Assembly: GCF_014332515.1 (NCBI RefSeq)
Contig: NZ_VFSD01000025.1
Span: forward strand, 1-64,000
DNA: 64,000 nt
Source of the DNA: Pontibacter beigongshangensis
GTDB lineage: Bacteria > Bacteroidota > Bacteroidia > Cytophagales > Hymenobacteraceae
Direction of reading: 5' to 3'
Position 1 is the first letter of the stretch, and each line of letters opens with the position of its first letter. Shown here piece after piece: positions 24,195-33,264 of this stretch. Both the position numbers and the translations under genes were made by a program. The notes under the pieces were generated by a model that saw only the letters and a list, made by a program, of their open reading frames with translations, had not been told where the DNA came from and searched no databases.

Positions 24195-26036
24195 ATGTTT
24201 CAACACTACTGTCGTATTTCTTCCGCCTGGCTGTTTGCGGTTGCCTCCTTGGTTTTTGCAGTGGTTGCGGTGCAGGCCGATGGCCAGCGCAAAACGGTTC
24301 CTCTTACAGATCTGTCCTTTTTCCGGGATCCTGGCAAAAGCTGGCAGGTAGCAGGCGACGTAACCGCTGATCTGGTCAGGGCAAACCTGCTGACTGCAAG
24401 CAAAGGAACCGGGGTGCTGGTGAATACCCACTCAAAAAAGAAACCGGGCCAGGACCTGTTCACGGTGAACGAATACGGCGATGTGGACCTGGAACTGGAG
24501 TACATGATGGCGGCCGGCTCCAATTCGGGCATTTACCTGCAAGGCCGGTACGAGCTGCAATTAATGGATAGCTGGGGAGAAACCAACCTTACCGCCGCCT
24601 CTAACGGAGGCGTGTACGAGCGCTGGGACGACAGCCGGCCGAAAGGGCAGCAAGGCTACCAGGGCTATGTGGCGCGCCAGCATGCCGGGCGGGCTCCGGG
24701 GTTGTGGCAGCACCTGAAAATTTCCTTTCAGGCACCTCGCTTCGATGCGGCAGGTAAGAAAGTGGCGAACGCCAGGTTCCTGCGGGTAGAGCTGAACGGA
24801 ACCATGATCCATGAAAATGTGGAACTCACCGGGCCCACCCGAGGTGCCATAAGTAACGAAGAGAAACCCACCGGACCCATCCGGCTCCAGGGCGACCACG
24901 GCTCTGTTGCCTTTCGCCACATCAGGGTCAGTCATTTTACCAGCCCCCGCCCGGAACTTACCGCCCTCCACTATACCGTTTACAAAGGGCGCTACGACGA
25001 AAAAGTCGCTTATAACAACCTTCCGCCTGAGGCAGCGGGCGCAACTGGCATCCTCACCTCGAACCTGGACTACAAGTCGAACCGGTTTTTTGTCCGCTAT
25101 ACCGGCACCCTCTCCGTGAAAGAGCCAGGCGACTACAGCTTCAGCACCCGAACCCCTGGCGGTGCCAGCTCCCTGCGCATCAACAAAAAAGAAGTCATTC
25201 AGATGAGAGAATGGGACGGAAAAGGAAACATTACACTGCCAAAAGGGGAGTTGCCTGTTGAGATTCTGTACACCAAATACATGGACTGGGCAGCCCCTGT
25301 GCTGGAACTAAAGGTGAGCGGTCCGGGCCTGCGGGAGTTCATCATCAGTGATCCGGAAGTCGGTCTGGCTAACATAACGGATCCTATCCTGGTCTCCGCC
25401 GAGGAGAAGCCCATATTGCGCAGTTTCATGGATGTGCCCGGCAATTACCGGGTCACACATGCCGTGTCGGTGGGCAGCCCGACCCACCTGCACTACACCT
25501 ACGACCTGGACCATGGCATGCTGGTGCAGCTGTGGCGGGGCGGTTTTATAGATGCCACGCCCATGTGGCACGACCGGGGCGATGGATCCTCGCGACCCAT
25601 CGGCTCTGTTAAACATTTCGGGAAGCCAGCCCTGACCCTGGCAAAACTTACCAACGAACAGGCAGCCTGGGTAACAGACACCACCGGCAGCGGCTACCGG
25701 CCCAAAGGCTACCGGTTAAGCCCCGACAACCAGCCTACTTTTATGTATGAGGCCCATGGCGCCTCCGTACAGGATGCGCTCCGGATAGTGGAGAAGGGGC
25801 AGGGCATCCGGCGCGAGCTCACCCTGCAGCACGCAGGCCCGGGTTTGTATGTGCGCCTGGCAGAAGGAAGCAAGATAGAGGAAATTGGCAAAGGCCTGTA
25901 CCTGATCGACGACAAATCTTATTACCTGCGGGTAGAAGAGGCAGGAGGCGCAAAGCCCGTATTGCGCAACATGGCCGGAAAGCAGGAACTCCTGCTTCCG
26001 GTCCGGCAAAAGCTGGTTTACTCCATTCTATTCTAA
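24195..26036 (+). CDS. DUF1080 (3-keto-disaccharide hydrolase-type) protein with a PA14-like domain
   Basis: A 613-residue exported protein with a signal peptide (residues 1-31). A first concanavalin-like DUF1080 domain (about 40-250) shows SNSGIYLQGRYELQLMDSW and GPIRLQGDHGSVAFRHIRV, both DUF1080 hallmarks. A PA14-like domain follows (about 255-375, YTVYKGRYDE, FFVRYTGTLSVKEPGDYSFSTRT). The rest is a beta-rich region of unknown type. DUF1080 members include enzymes that cleave 3-keto-glycosides in the periplasm. The stop overlaps the start of the cytochrome gene, so the two are coupled. The substrate is not visible. Confidence 0.85.
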   Translation: MFQHYCRISSAWLFAVASLVFAVVAVQADGQRKTVPLTDLSFFRDPGKSWQVAGDVTADLVRANLLTASKGTGVLVNTHSKKKPGQDLFTVNEYGDVDLELEYMMAAGSNSGIYLQGRYELQLMDSWGETNLTAASNGGVYERWDDSRPKGQQGYQGYVARQHAGRAPGLWQHLKISFQAPRFDAAGKKVANARFLRVELNGTMIHENVELTGPTRGAISNEEKPTGPIRLQGDHGSVAFRHIRVSHFTSPRPELTALHYTVYKGRYDEKVAYNNLPPEAAGATGILTSNLDYKSNRFFVRYTGTLSVKEPGDYSFSTRTPGGASSLRINKKEVIQMREWDGKGNITLPKGELPVEILYTKYMDWAAPVLELKVSGPGLREFIISDPEVGLANITDPILVSAEEKPILRSFMDVPGNYRVTHAVSVGSPTHLHYTYDLDHGMLVQLWRGGFIDATPMWHDRGDGSSRPIGSVKHFGKPALTLAKLTNEQAAWVTDTTGSGYRPKGYRLSPDNQPTFMYEAHGASVQDALRIVEKGQGIRRELTLQHAGPGLYVRLAEGSKIEEIGKGLYLIDDKSYYLRVEEAGGAKPVLRNMAGKQELLLPVRQKLVYSILF

Positions 26037-28021
26037 TGATGATTTCAGGACTGATGAAAAACAGATATAGCAACCGGATAAAGCGCCTGGTGCTGGCAGC
26101 GGCGCTGGCCGCAGGAGCTGCCCTGCAGACGCAGGCACAGGAGTCGCCGAAGGAGGAAGATTTTTACAAGATCATGCGGATCAGCTCTCCGGAAGGTACT
26201 TTGCTGGAGGTCGGTGGCCTCACCCTGCTGCCCAACGGCGACCTGGGCGTGGCTACCAGGCGTGGCGATATTTTCATCGTGGAAAATCCGACAAGTGCCC
26301 GTCCGCATTTCCGGAAGTTTGCCTCCGGCTTGCACGAGGTGCTGGGGCTGGCCTATAAAGATGGGTCCCTTTACTGCGCCCAGCGTGGGGAGTTAACCAA
26401 AATGACCGACACCGACCACGACGGCAAAGCAGACCTGTTCGAAACGGTGTATGCCTGGCCGTTATCGGGCAATTACCATGAGTATAGCTTTGGCCCGAAA
26501 CTGGCCCCGGATGGTTCTTTCTTTGTGTCGACAAACCTTGGCTTTGGCGGCGCCTGGTGGCATGCCCTCAGCATGGTGCCCTGGCGGGGCTGGCTGCTGA
26601 GGATAACCGAAGACGGCAAGATGGAGCCCTGGGCCACGGGCCTGCGTTCTCCGGCTGGCCTGGGCATGATAGATGGCGAACTGTTCTACTCCGAAAACCA
26701 GGGAGACTGGGTGGCCTCGGGCGGCATATGGCACCTGAAGAAAGGTGTTTTTACAGCGCACCCTGCTGGCTTACAATGGAGCAACCGCCCCGAGTCTCCT
26801 GTAAAAATGACCATAGAACAAGTGCACGCAAAAGTAGACCCGCGCATCGAAACCGACGAAAAAGGTAACTCTGTAAAGCCTGAGAACCGGCAGAACGAGG
26901 AGTTCAGCACCATGTTCGAGCTAAAGAAGGATTTTCCGGAAATGCGCCTGCCTGCTGTCTGGCTTCCGCATGGCATTATGGGAATATCCAATTCGGAATT
27001 GATTAAAATACCCGAAGGGCATTTCGGGCCGTTTGCGGGGCAGGTGCTGATCGGGGACCAGGGGCAGAGCAAGATTATGCGCGTGATGCTGGAGAAGGTA
27101 AAAGACGAGTACCAGGGCGCGGTGATCGACTTTCGGAGCGGGTTTCAGTCGGGGGTGCTGCGCATGGCATGGGCCAAGGACAAGTCGCTTTTTGTAGGCG
27201 AAACGAACAGGGGCTGGGGATCGGCCGGCGAAGCAAACGAAGGGCTGCAGCGCCTTGTGTGGAACAAACGCATCCCGTTTGAGATGCAAACCATTCGGGC
27301 CATGCCCGACGGCTTTGAGATAAGCTTTACCCTGCCCGTTGACAAAAAGGCTGCTGAAGACATCGCCTCCTACAAAGTGGAGAGTTTCATCTATAAATAC
27401 CAGGCCGTGTATGGCAGCCCGCCGGTAAATGAGCAGGTATGCACCATCCGGGGCGTAAAAGTTTCGGAAGACGGCATGAAGGCTCGCATTCTGGTAGATA
27501 ACCTCCGCGAGTCTTATATCCACACCATTATGCTGGATGGCGTAAGAGCGAAAGAAAATTACTATTCGCTGGTGCACCCCAGGGCTTATTATACCCTGAA
27601 CCATATTCCTGATGGCCAGAAGTTGGCCCTGAGCGAGGTGAGCACCCGCAACTCTGCCAAAACAACGCAGGCAAAAGCTGCGGCTGGCAGAGCAACTCCA
27701 GCCCCAAAAGCCACGGCACCAGCAAAGGCAAGGCCCACGGCACTGGCCTCTGCTGCCACCAGAAAGCCAACATTCGACGATGTGAAGCCCCTGCTGGTAA
27801 AGAATACCTGCACCGCCTGCCATGCCCCCGACAAAAAGCAGGTAGGCCCGGCCTTCAGCGAAATAGCAAAACGCAAATACACCAGCAACCAGATAGTGGA
27901 GCTTATCCATAACCCGAAACCGGAGAACTGGCCCAGCTACGCCACACCCATGCCGCCCATGCCACAGGTGCCCACAGAAGAAGCCCTGAAAATTGCGGAC
28001 TGGATAAACTCGTTAAATTAA
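26036..28021 (+). CDS. Exported propeller-type dehydrogenase-like protein with C-terminal cytochrome c
   Basis: A 661-residue periplasmic protein. After a signal region (about residues 1-35), the first 520 residues look like a six-bladed sorbosone/glucose-dehydrogenase-type propeller with LTLLPNGDLGVATRRGDIF, GPKLAPDGSFFVS and ATGLRSPAGLG. An Ala/Pro/Lys-rich linker (about 545-580) joins a class I cytochrome c domain whose haem site CTACH is at 592-596; Met in TPMPPMP is a candidate distal ligand. It begins at TAATG, overlapping the DUF1080 stop. The likely job is oxidation of a sugar or related alcohol with electrons passed to the haem. Such propeller-cytochrome fusions also occur in Planctomycetes-type heme proteins, and no enzyme activity is proven. 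Confidence 0.83.
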   Translation: MMISGLMKNRYSNRIKRLVLAAALAAGAALQTQAQESPKEEDFYKIMRISSPEGTLLEVGGLTLLPNGDLGVATRRGDIFIVENPTSARPHFRKFASGLHEVLGLAYKDGSLYCAQRGELTKMTDTDHDGKADLFETVYAWPLSGNYHEYSFGPKLAPDGSFFVSTNLGFGGAWWHALSMVPWRGWLLRITEDGKMEPWATGLRSPAGLGMIDGELFYSENQGDWVASGGIWHLKKGVFTAHPAGLQWSNRPESPVKMTIEQVHAKVDPRIETDEKGNSVKPENRQNEEFSTMFELKKDFPEMRLPAVWLPHGIMGISNSELIKIPEGHFGPFAGQVLIGDQGQSKIMRVMLEKVKDEYQGAVIDFRSGFQSGVLRMAWAKDKSLFVGETNRGWGSAGEANEGLQRLVWNKRIPFEMQTIRAMPDGFEISFTLPVDKKAAEDIASYKVESFIYKYQAVYGSPPVNEQVCTIRGVKVSEDGMKARILVDNLRESYIHTIMLDGVRAKENYYSLVHPRAYYTLNHIPDGQKLALSEVSTRNSAKTTQAKAAAGRATPAPKATAPAKARPTALASAATRKPTFDDVKPLLVKNTCTACHAPDKKQVGPAFSEIAKRKYTSNQIVELIHNPKPENWPSYATPMPPMPQVPTEEALKIADWINSLN

Positions 28022-28349
28022 CTATTCATGAATTGAATTTCCGAAGTTGATTCGCTGGGAAAGCAAGTTCCTAAATCCGGCAGTATAATGAAGAAGCTGA
28101 TCTTGCGCAGCAGCAGCAGAACTTCCGGAGGGTCAATTTCATTCAAATAATTTGGTTGTCACCGTTCTCGCAGGGTGTTCAACTCCGGTTCTCTCAGAGG
28201 CTCGCAGGAGCTGCGCACGCTGCGAGGTCTTGGCTGCTGTTCTTTAAGTTTTACAGGATAGCAGTACAGGCTTCAGCCGCTTTTGCTGTTAATCTACCCG
28301 GGACTTGGGCAACTGTGCGTAACATCAGTTAAGAAGAAAAGACATCTCT
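28022..28349. other. Gap with one repeat
   Basis: Contains repeat copy 10 and nothing else recognisable; the promoter of the next gene may lie near its right end. Confidence 0.4.
28123..28154 (+). repeat. ATNNAT/CCGG interspersed repeat, copy 10
   Basis: TTCCGGAGGGTCA then ATTTCATTCAAATAATTTG, preceded by GCAGCAGCAGCAGAA. Central dinucleotide CA. Confidence 0.78.
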
Positions 28350-29120
<771 letters not shown>

Positions 29121-29170
29121 GTTGAGATGAAATGCCGCCTTAAGCAGCAGGTACAACAGCAGTTATATTG

Positions 29171-29203
29171 CCTCCGGAGGGCCATTTTGATTACAATAAT
29201 TTG
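29171..29203 (+). repeat. ATNNAT/CCGG interspersed repeat, copy 11
   Basis: CCTCCGGAGGGCC then ATTTTGATTACAATAATTTG, preceded by AAGCAGCAGGTACAACAGCAG. Central dinucleotide AC. Confidence 0.8.
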
Positions 29204-29225
29204 ATTATTGGTTGCTATAGACGGC

Positions 29226-29346
29226 AGCTTACCTTTCCGGATCCATACAGGGCATCATCACCTTGAGAAAAACGACACACGTACCACGACTTTTAATTTA
29301 GGTACAAAAGGTGAAACAAAGTCCGATAAGTTGGATTGCTGACTAC
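29226..29346 (+). repeat. Left arm of a 121-bp inverted repeat flanking dps
   Basis: This segment reappears in reverse complement at 30546-30666 with only three mismatches by eye in 121 bases. It starts GCTTACCTTTCCGGATCC and ends TTGGATTGCTGACTAC. Outside these limits the two copies diverge at once. Confidence 0.9.
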
Positions 29347-29536
29347 ATAAGGCTTACTTGTTAGATGGTTGCTTTTGAAACCGCCTCTCTCTATCGCTGG
29401 GTGTGGTTTATGGCTACGGCCTTTTTATGTCAGGGAGCTTCTGCGTGCCATTGTTTCACAGAAGCAAACCCGGGCTTTAAACGATTTTCTGGAGTAGCGT
29501 CTGCCCCTGCAGCTTTTTCGCTGCTTCAGGCAGCGA

Positions 29537-29583
29537 GGTTAGCCGGAGACTAACCCATAAAAAAGCGTAGCCGGAGACTACGC
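29537..29583 (+). repeat. Two tandem hairpins with constant loop and covarying stems
   Basis: GGT-TAGCCGGAGACTA-ACC (29537-29555) and GCG-TAGCCGGAGACTA-CGC (29565-29583). The inner 13 bases are identical; the outer three pairs differ but remain fully paired. The spacer is CCATAAAAA. Compensatory change indicates that the structure, in RNA or single-stranded DNA, is what is conserved. Confidence 0.7.
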
Positions 29584-29780
29584 CCAGTGAGCAACAGCAT
29601 GTAAGGCATCAAGTCTTCATAACCTGATTTTCCTAGTTCCAGATGATCAAGTGGGGTGTAAGTACGAGCTGCGGGCACGCACCAGAGCTCAATACATCGG
29701 ATGAGGTATCCGTCACTATTTTGATTTACTGATAAAGTACTGTGTCCTGCTACCTGTGTCTTCTGTCGAATTCAGAAAAA

Positions 29781-30257
29781 CTACTCGTCCAGGTAAGCCG
29801 AGTACATCCAGACCAGTTTCTCCTGTTCCCTGATATAATCGCTCATGAGGGCGTTAGTGCCTTCGTCGTTGGCGTCAGCGGCCAGGGCCAGCACTTCCCG
29901 CTCAATATCCAGCAGCACACTAAAGCCCTGCAGCACCTCCCGCACCGCCGTGTCGCCGTCCGACACATCAGATACTTCTTTGATGCTGGCATTTGCCAGG
30001 TACTTGGTAAAGGTGTGGTACGGCTTGTGTCCCAGCGTCAGGATCCGCTCCGCTATCTCGTCTACTTTAATGATAGCATCGTCATAAAGTTCTTCGAATT
30101 TGGCGTGCAGCTCAAAAAACTTGTTCCCGGCTATATTCCAGTGAAAGCCCCGTGCGTTGATGTAAAACAGCTGATAATTCGATAAAAGTATATTGAGCTT
30201 TTCTGACAGTTGCTGCGCGTGCGCTGCGTCGATGCCTATTAAGTTCTTTTTTGCCAT
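29781..30257 (-). CDS. dps: Dps family ferritin-like DNA-protecting protein
   Basis: A 158-residue protein that stores iron and detoxifies peroxide as a dodecamer. The ferroxidase signature HWNIAGNKFFELHAKFEELYDD supplies the His, Asp and Glu ligands shared between subunits, followed by KVDEIAERILTLGHKP, as in the Dps/MrgA family. The lysine-rich N-terminus is short. It is enclosed by two 121-bp inverted repeats and is the only obvious gene between them. The promoter must lie between 30257 and the right arm. Expression under oxidative stress or starvation is expected from the family. Confidence 0.92.
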   Translation of the reverse strand: MAKKNLIGIDAAHAQQLSEKLNILLSNYQLFYINARGFHWNIAGNKFFELHAKFEELYDDAIIKVDEIAERILTLGHKPYHTFTKYLANASIKEVSDVSDGDTAVREVLQGFSVLLDIEREVLALAADANDEGTNALMSDYIREQEKLVWMYSAYLDE

Positions 30258-30545
30258 GGTTTTAATTTGCGATAAAGGTTAGTTGGTAAATTAGAAAACT
30301 GCTGCCATTCTACCAATGACTTCGATCATCCATCTGGTTTCTGTTTCCTGATTGGCTGACCAGGTGCGGCTCAGGCAGCCACGTCTCTCTCTCCTTTACG
30401 ATATCAGCAGGGATTGTTTTCTTTAAAGAGAAATTAATACTGTTCTGGTGCCTGAAAATGCAGCAGTAAAGCATAGAAACCGGCAGTGCTTCGTTCTGCT
30501 TTTCTGAAGCAAAGGAAGTCGGAGATTACCTGACAAAAAGCGGGC

Positions 30546-30666
30546 GTAGTCAGCAATCCAACTTATCGGACTTTGTTTCACCTTTTGTACATAAATTAAA
30601 AGTCGTGGTACATGTGTCGTTTTTCTCAAGGTGATGATGCCCTGTATGGATCCGGAAAGGTAAGCC
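30546..30666 (-). repeat. Right arm of the 121-bp inverted repeat flanking dps
   Basis: Reverse complement of 29226-29346 with about three mismatches. Together the arms enclose some 1.2 kb with dps and no transposase. Confidence 0.9.
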
Positions 30667-30783
30667 GCAGTCTGTATTCTTTGGCAAAATTTTTAATTTT
30701 TAATTTTTAATTTTCAATTTGGCGAAGCACGAAGATGGTTTGTTGATCAGGCACAGGGGGGCTCTTACAGCAGGTGCAATTGT

Positions 30784-30815
30784 GTCCGGAGGGGCATTTT
30801 CATTCTAATAATTTG
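30784..30815 (+). repeat. ATNNAT/CCGG interspersed repeat, copy 12
   Basis: GTCCGGAGGGGC then ATTTTCATTCTAATAATTTG, preceded by TTACAGCAGG. Central dinucleotide CT. Confidence 0.78.
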
Positions 30816-30841
30816 TAAGGAGTGCGCTACCCATGCAGGAC

Positions 30842-31282
30842 CTAGAAAACGCTGCGGTCTTTTCGGGTAGGTAAGATGGCTTCGTCCAGACTGTACTTTC
30901 CGGGGCCGATAAAGTAGAGGGCAAAAAACAGGATGGCTGCCTCCAGGGCATGAGAGTAGCCGCTAAAGCCGTCGCCGGCGGATAGGTGCCGGATCGTGGC
31001 CATCAGCATCGTGAGAGTAAGCAGTATACAGATAGGGCGGTGCAGCAGGCCCAGCATCAGCAACGCTCCGCCTATTGCCTCGGCAGCGCCCGCCATAAAC
31101 CCCCATAGGGCAGGAACAAAGCTAATTCCTATCAGCTCCATTGTTCTCCCTACCTGCTCCCATTTTTCCGGTCCGCCTGCCAGTTTTGGCCATCCATGCA
31201 GAATAAACATGAACCCGATGCCAAGCCGGAGCAGTAATAAACCAAGATCTGTCCGATTATATGGTGCGCGTAGAAAACTCAT
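30842..31282 (-). CDS. DoxX family membrane protein
   Basis: A protein of about 146 residues with four predicted TM helices (LGLLLLRLGIGFMFILHGWPK; FVPALWGFMAGAAEAIGGALL; ICILLTLTMLMATIRHL; ALEAAILFFALYFIG). The first-helix motif LLRLGIGFMFILHGWPKL and GPGKYSLD at the C-terminus are typical of DoxX/YphA-type proteins. The start MSFLRAPYNRTDL is preferred over one six codons upstream. DoxX proteins are linked to redox homeostasis or respond to thiol stress in other phyla; the role here is unknown. Confidence 0.88.
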   Translation of the reverse strand: MSFLRAPYNRTDLGLLLLRLGIGFMFILHGWPKLAGGPEKWEQVGRTMELIGISFVPALWGFMAGAAEAIGGALLMLGLLHRPICILLTLTMLMATIRHLSAGDGFSGYSHALEAAILFFALYFIGPGKYSLDEAILPTRKDRSVF

Positions 31283-31435
31283 GAAAGCAATAATAGCCAT
31301 AAATCCTGGATATCACAAAAGGCGAATAAATGATTATCTGATTCAGGGCACGCATTTTTAGCCCGAAAATTTATTATTCAGATTAATTCTTGATGAGCAG
31401 GTGCAGGTTGTTGTATATTAGCGGTAATTTATAAA

Positions 31436-31550
31436 CCAGTCAGTGTGTGTGGCAGCAAGACTATTGCCTCTCCACACCGACATCAGCAGGAGCAGCAGTG
31501 CCTTAAAATCCGGATCACTACAGAATGCCCTGCGTCTGATCACTGACTGG
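31436..31550 (+). ncRNA. Possible structured 5' leader of surE (three-way junction)
   Basis: CCAGTCAGTG (31436-31445) pairs with CACTGACTGG (31541-31550). Inside, GTGTGG pairs with CCACAC, and ATCAG-CAGG pairs with CCTG-CGT-CTGAT, whose 3' strand abuts the closing stem. The set would form a three-way junction 22 bases before the surE ATG. Pairing was found by eye and could be chance; no known riboswitch class is recognised. Confidence 0.3.
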
Positions 31551-31572
31551 CAGCACCTAAAAGAAAATTAAC

Positions 31573-32349
31573 ATGTCGAAACCATTAATATTAGTCTCAA
31601 ACGACGATGGCATTACGGCTCCGGGCATCCGGATGCTGGTAGAGGTAGCACAAAAAATAGGGGAGGTTGTAGTGGTAGCGCCCGACAGCCCGCAGTCTGG
31701 CATGGGCCACGCCATTACCATTGGCAATACCCTGCGCCTCGACAGATCCATTGCCCTGCACGACCTGGGCGTGGAAGCCTACGAGTGCTCCGGCACGCCG
31801 GCCGACTGTGTAAAGCTGGCCAAATTTTATGTGCTCAAAGACCGCAGGCCGGACCTGGTGGTGAGCGGCATTAACCACGGCTCCAACTCCAGCATCAGCG
31901 TCTTATATTCCGGCACCATGTCGGCGGCTATAGAGGCGGCCATTGAAGGTTTCCCTGCCATAGGTTTCTCGCTTTGCGATTATGGGCACGAAGCCGATTT
32001 CTCGCATGCGGCCGAGGCGGTGGAGCAAATTATTTTGCAGGCCCTGAAACATCAAATACCGGAAAATACAGCCCTTAACGTAAATATCCCTAAAAAGAGC
32101 GACGAAAAAATAAAGGGCATCAAAATCTGCCGGCAGGCGCATGCCAGGTGGCAGGAGGAGTTTGATGAACGGCTCGATCCGAACAACCGCCGCTATTTTT
32201 GGATGACGGGCAGCTTCGTGAACTTCGACAAGGGCGAGGACACCGATGAGTGGGCGCTGGTAAATAACTATGTTTCGGTAGTTCCCTGCCAGTTCGACCT
32301 CACGGCGCACCATACCATTGGCAGGTTGAACAACGATTGGTCCTTCTAG
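31573..32349 (+). CDS. surE: 5'/3'-nucleotidase SurE
   Basis: A 258-residue metal-dependent phosphatase that hydrolyses nucleoside monophosphates (and exopolyphosphate in some species) in the cytosol. The N-terminal motif LILVSNDDGITAPGI holds the metal-binding DD pair. Further family blocks are VVVAPDSPQSGMGHAIT, YECSGTPADCVKLA, VVSGINHGSN and YSGTMSAAIEA. Length is normal (about 250-265). It is a single-gene unit ended by a strong terminator, and its leader may be structured. Confidence 0.96.
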   Translation: MSKPLILVSNDDGITAPGIRMLVEVAQKIGEVVVVAPDSPQSGMGHAITIGNTLRLDRSIALHDLGVEAYECSGTPADCVKLAKFYVLKDRRPDLVVSGINHGSNSSISVLYSGTMSAAIEAAIEGFPAIGFSLCDYGHEADFSHAAEAVEQIILQALKHQIPENTALNVNIPKKSDEKIKGIKICRQAHARWQEEFDERLDPNNRRYFWMTGSFVNFDKGEDTDEWALVNNYVSVVPCQFDLTAHHTIGRLNNDWSF

Positions 32350-32358
32350 CAGCAGAAC

Positions 32359-32419
32359 AAAAAATGCGGTGGCAGCAGCGGCTTCTGAATCGGAAGTGGC
32401 TGCTGCCACCGCATTTTTT
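32359..32419 (+). terminator. Rho-independent terminator of surE
   Basis: A 21-bp perfect stem (AAAAAATGCGGTGGCAGCAGC with its complement) is followed by the T-run already inside its right arm. It begins ten bases after the stop codon. Confidence 0.85.
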
Positions 32420-32602
32420 ATGTTATACACAAGCTCCGGCGTCTATCCAAATCCTGGAAAACCCTGAAACTGCCTATATGCATGGAAGAGGCACTTTTTG
32501 TTCTTCCCTTAAAAGATTAACCCGGAGCGGTTGCTATAGCTGGACGGTTTCCCTCCTCACCTGGAGATAATCAGAGAACCTGAAGGAGCAGCAGCAGAGA
32601 GA

Positions 32603-32633
32603 CTTGGATAGGATAACTCGTTCAAATAATTTC
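32603..32633 (+). repeat. ATNNAT/CCGG interspersed repeat, copy 13 (degraded)
   Basis: The AT half CGTTCAAATAATTTC is kept and a GGAGCAGCAGCAGAG flank precedes it, but the CCGG core is eroded to TTGGATAGG. Confidence 0.5.
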
Positions 32634-32784
32634 TGGTTAATCTATAGGAAAGTTATCCGTACTGGTGAATGAGCAATGGTATGAAGCAGCTGAAATTAGT
32701 ATTTTATCAAGGCCCTGCAAATTTTAAAGAATCGATATAACTACCTAGTAAATAGGTGATATATGAAAAAAATCTTCCCTGATA

Positions 32785-32814
32785 TTGTAATGAGGTATTC
32801 TTGCCGCATATTTG
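32785..32814 (+). promoter_or_regulatory. Candidate promoter for susC-susD
   Basis: TTG (32785-32787) and CATATTTG (32807-32814) are exactly 19 nt apart; the -7 box has one mismatch to TAnnTTTG. It would leave a 440-nt leader before susC, so a nearer promoter is possible. Confidence 0.35.
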
Positions 32815-33017
32815 CAAACTGAAGTAGGACTGTCGCTATTAAAACCAAACTTGATAAATTTTAGTTTAGTTAGTACTTTTATTTGTATAAATAATTTGAG
32901 GTTATCAGAACGCATTTATTTCTGGCAGTAAGTTACGCTGCTCCCTAATATCCAGCATCATTTGTTTCTTGACGGATAACTGATGCTAATCATTCGCCTG
33001 ATGCCAGTTTTAAGAAT

Positions 33018-33221
33018 TTATTGCTGATTTGAAGCCAGGAACCGAGAGGCCTGCTCGTGCCGAAACTGCCCAAATGCACCGCCTCCCGAATGGAAGCCGA
33101 CCAGTAGCCTGGAATCGTTCACGCTGCCATCTGATGGAGCTGTAGTTGTGATGTGCAATAGTTTGGCTGTCAGGTAATTGCTTCCTATTGGTGCTGCCCC
33201 ATTTTCATACAGTTGCCTGTT
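33018..33221 (-). pseudogene. Possible C-terminal coding remnant upstream of susC
   Basis: The minus strand is open for 67 codons and reads protein-like sequence (IGSNYLTAKLLHITTTAPSD ... SRLLVGFHSGGGAFGQFRHE) to a TAA at 33018-33020, but no start is seen and no family is recognised. Its GC-rich composition differs from the surrounding leader. Chance openness cannot be excluded. Confidence 0.2.
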
Positions 33222-33264
33222 TCAGCTTTTTCAGATTTAGTACCTTATTTAATCTAACACAAGT

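Larger units (their letters stand above)
29121..29780. other. Intergenic region left of dps
   Basis: Holds repeat copy 11, the left 121-bp inverted arm and two tandem hairpins, all listed separately. A short frame at 29365-29553 is not convincing as a gene. Confidence 0.4.
30258..30841. other. Intergenic region right of dps
   Basis: Holds the right inverted arm, an AATTTTTAATTTTT low-complexity tract at 30689-30715, the motif ATTTGGCGAAGCA at 30717-30729 and repeat copy 12. A 68-codon minus-strand frame begins inside the right arm (30423-30629) and is not supported. Confidence 0.4.
32420..33264. other. Long leader region of susC
   Basis: An 850-base gap with degraded repeat copy 13, a candidate promoter at 32785-32814 and a GC-rich island at 33030-33180 within otherwise AT-rich DNA. 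No gene is firmly recognised. Confidence 0.4.

Noticed and set aside
29365-29553. A 62-codon frame between the inverted arm and the tandem hairpins
   Set aside because: Unusual composition, no family and no ribosome site; it also runs into the hairpins.
30423-30629. A 68-codon minus-strand frame starting inside the right inverted arm
   Set aside because: The same frame in the left arm has a stop, and the product resembles nothing known to me.
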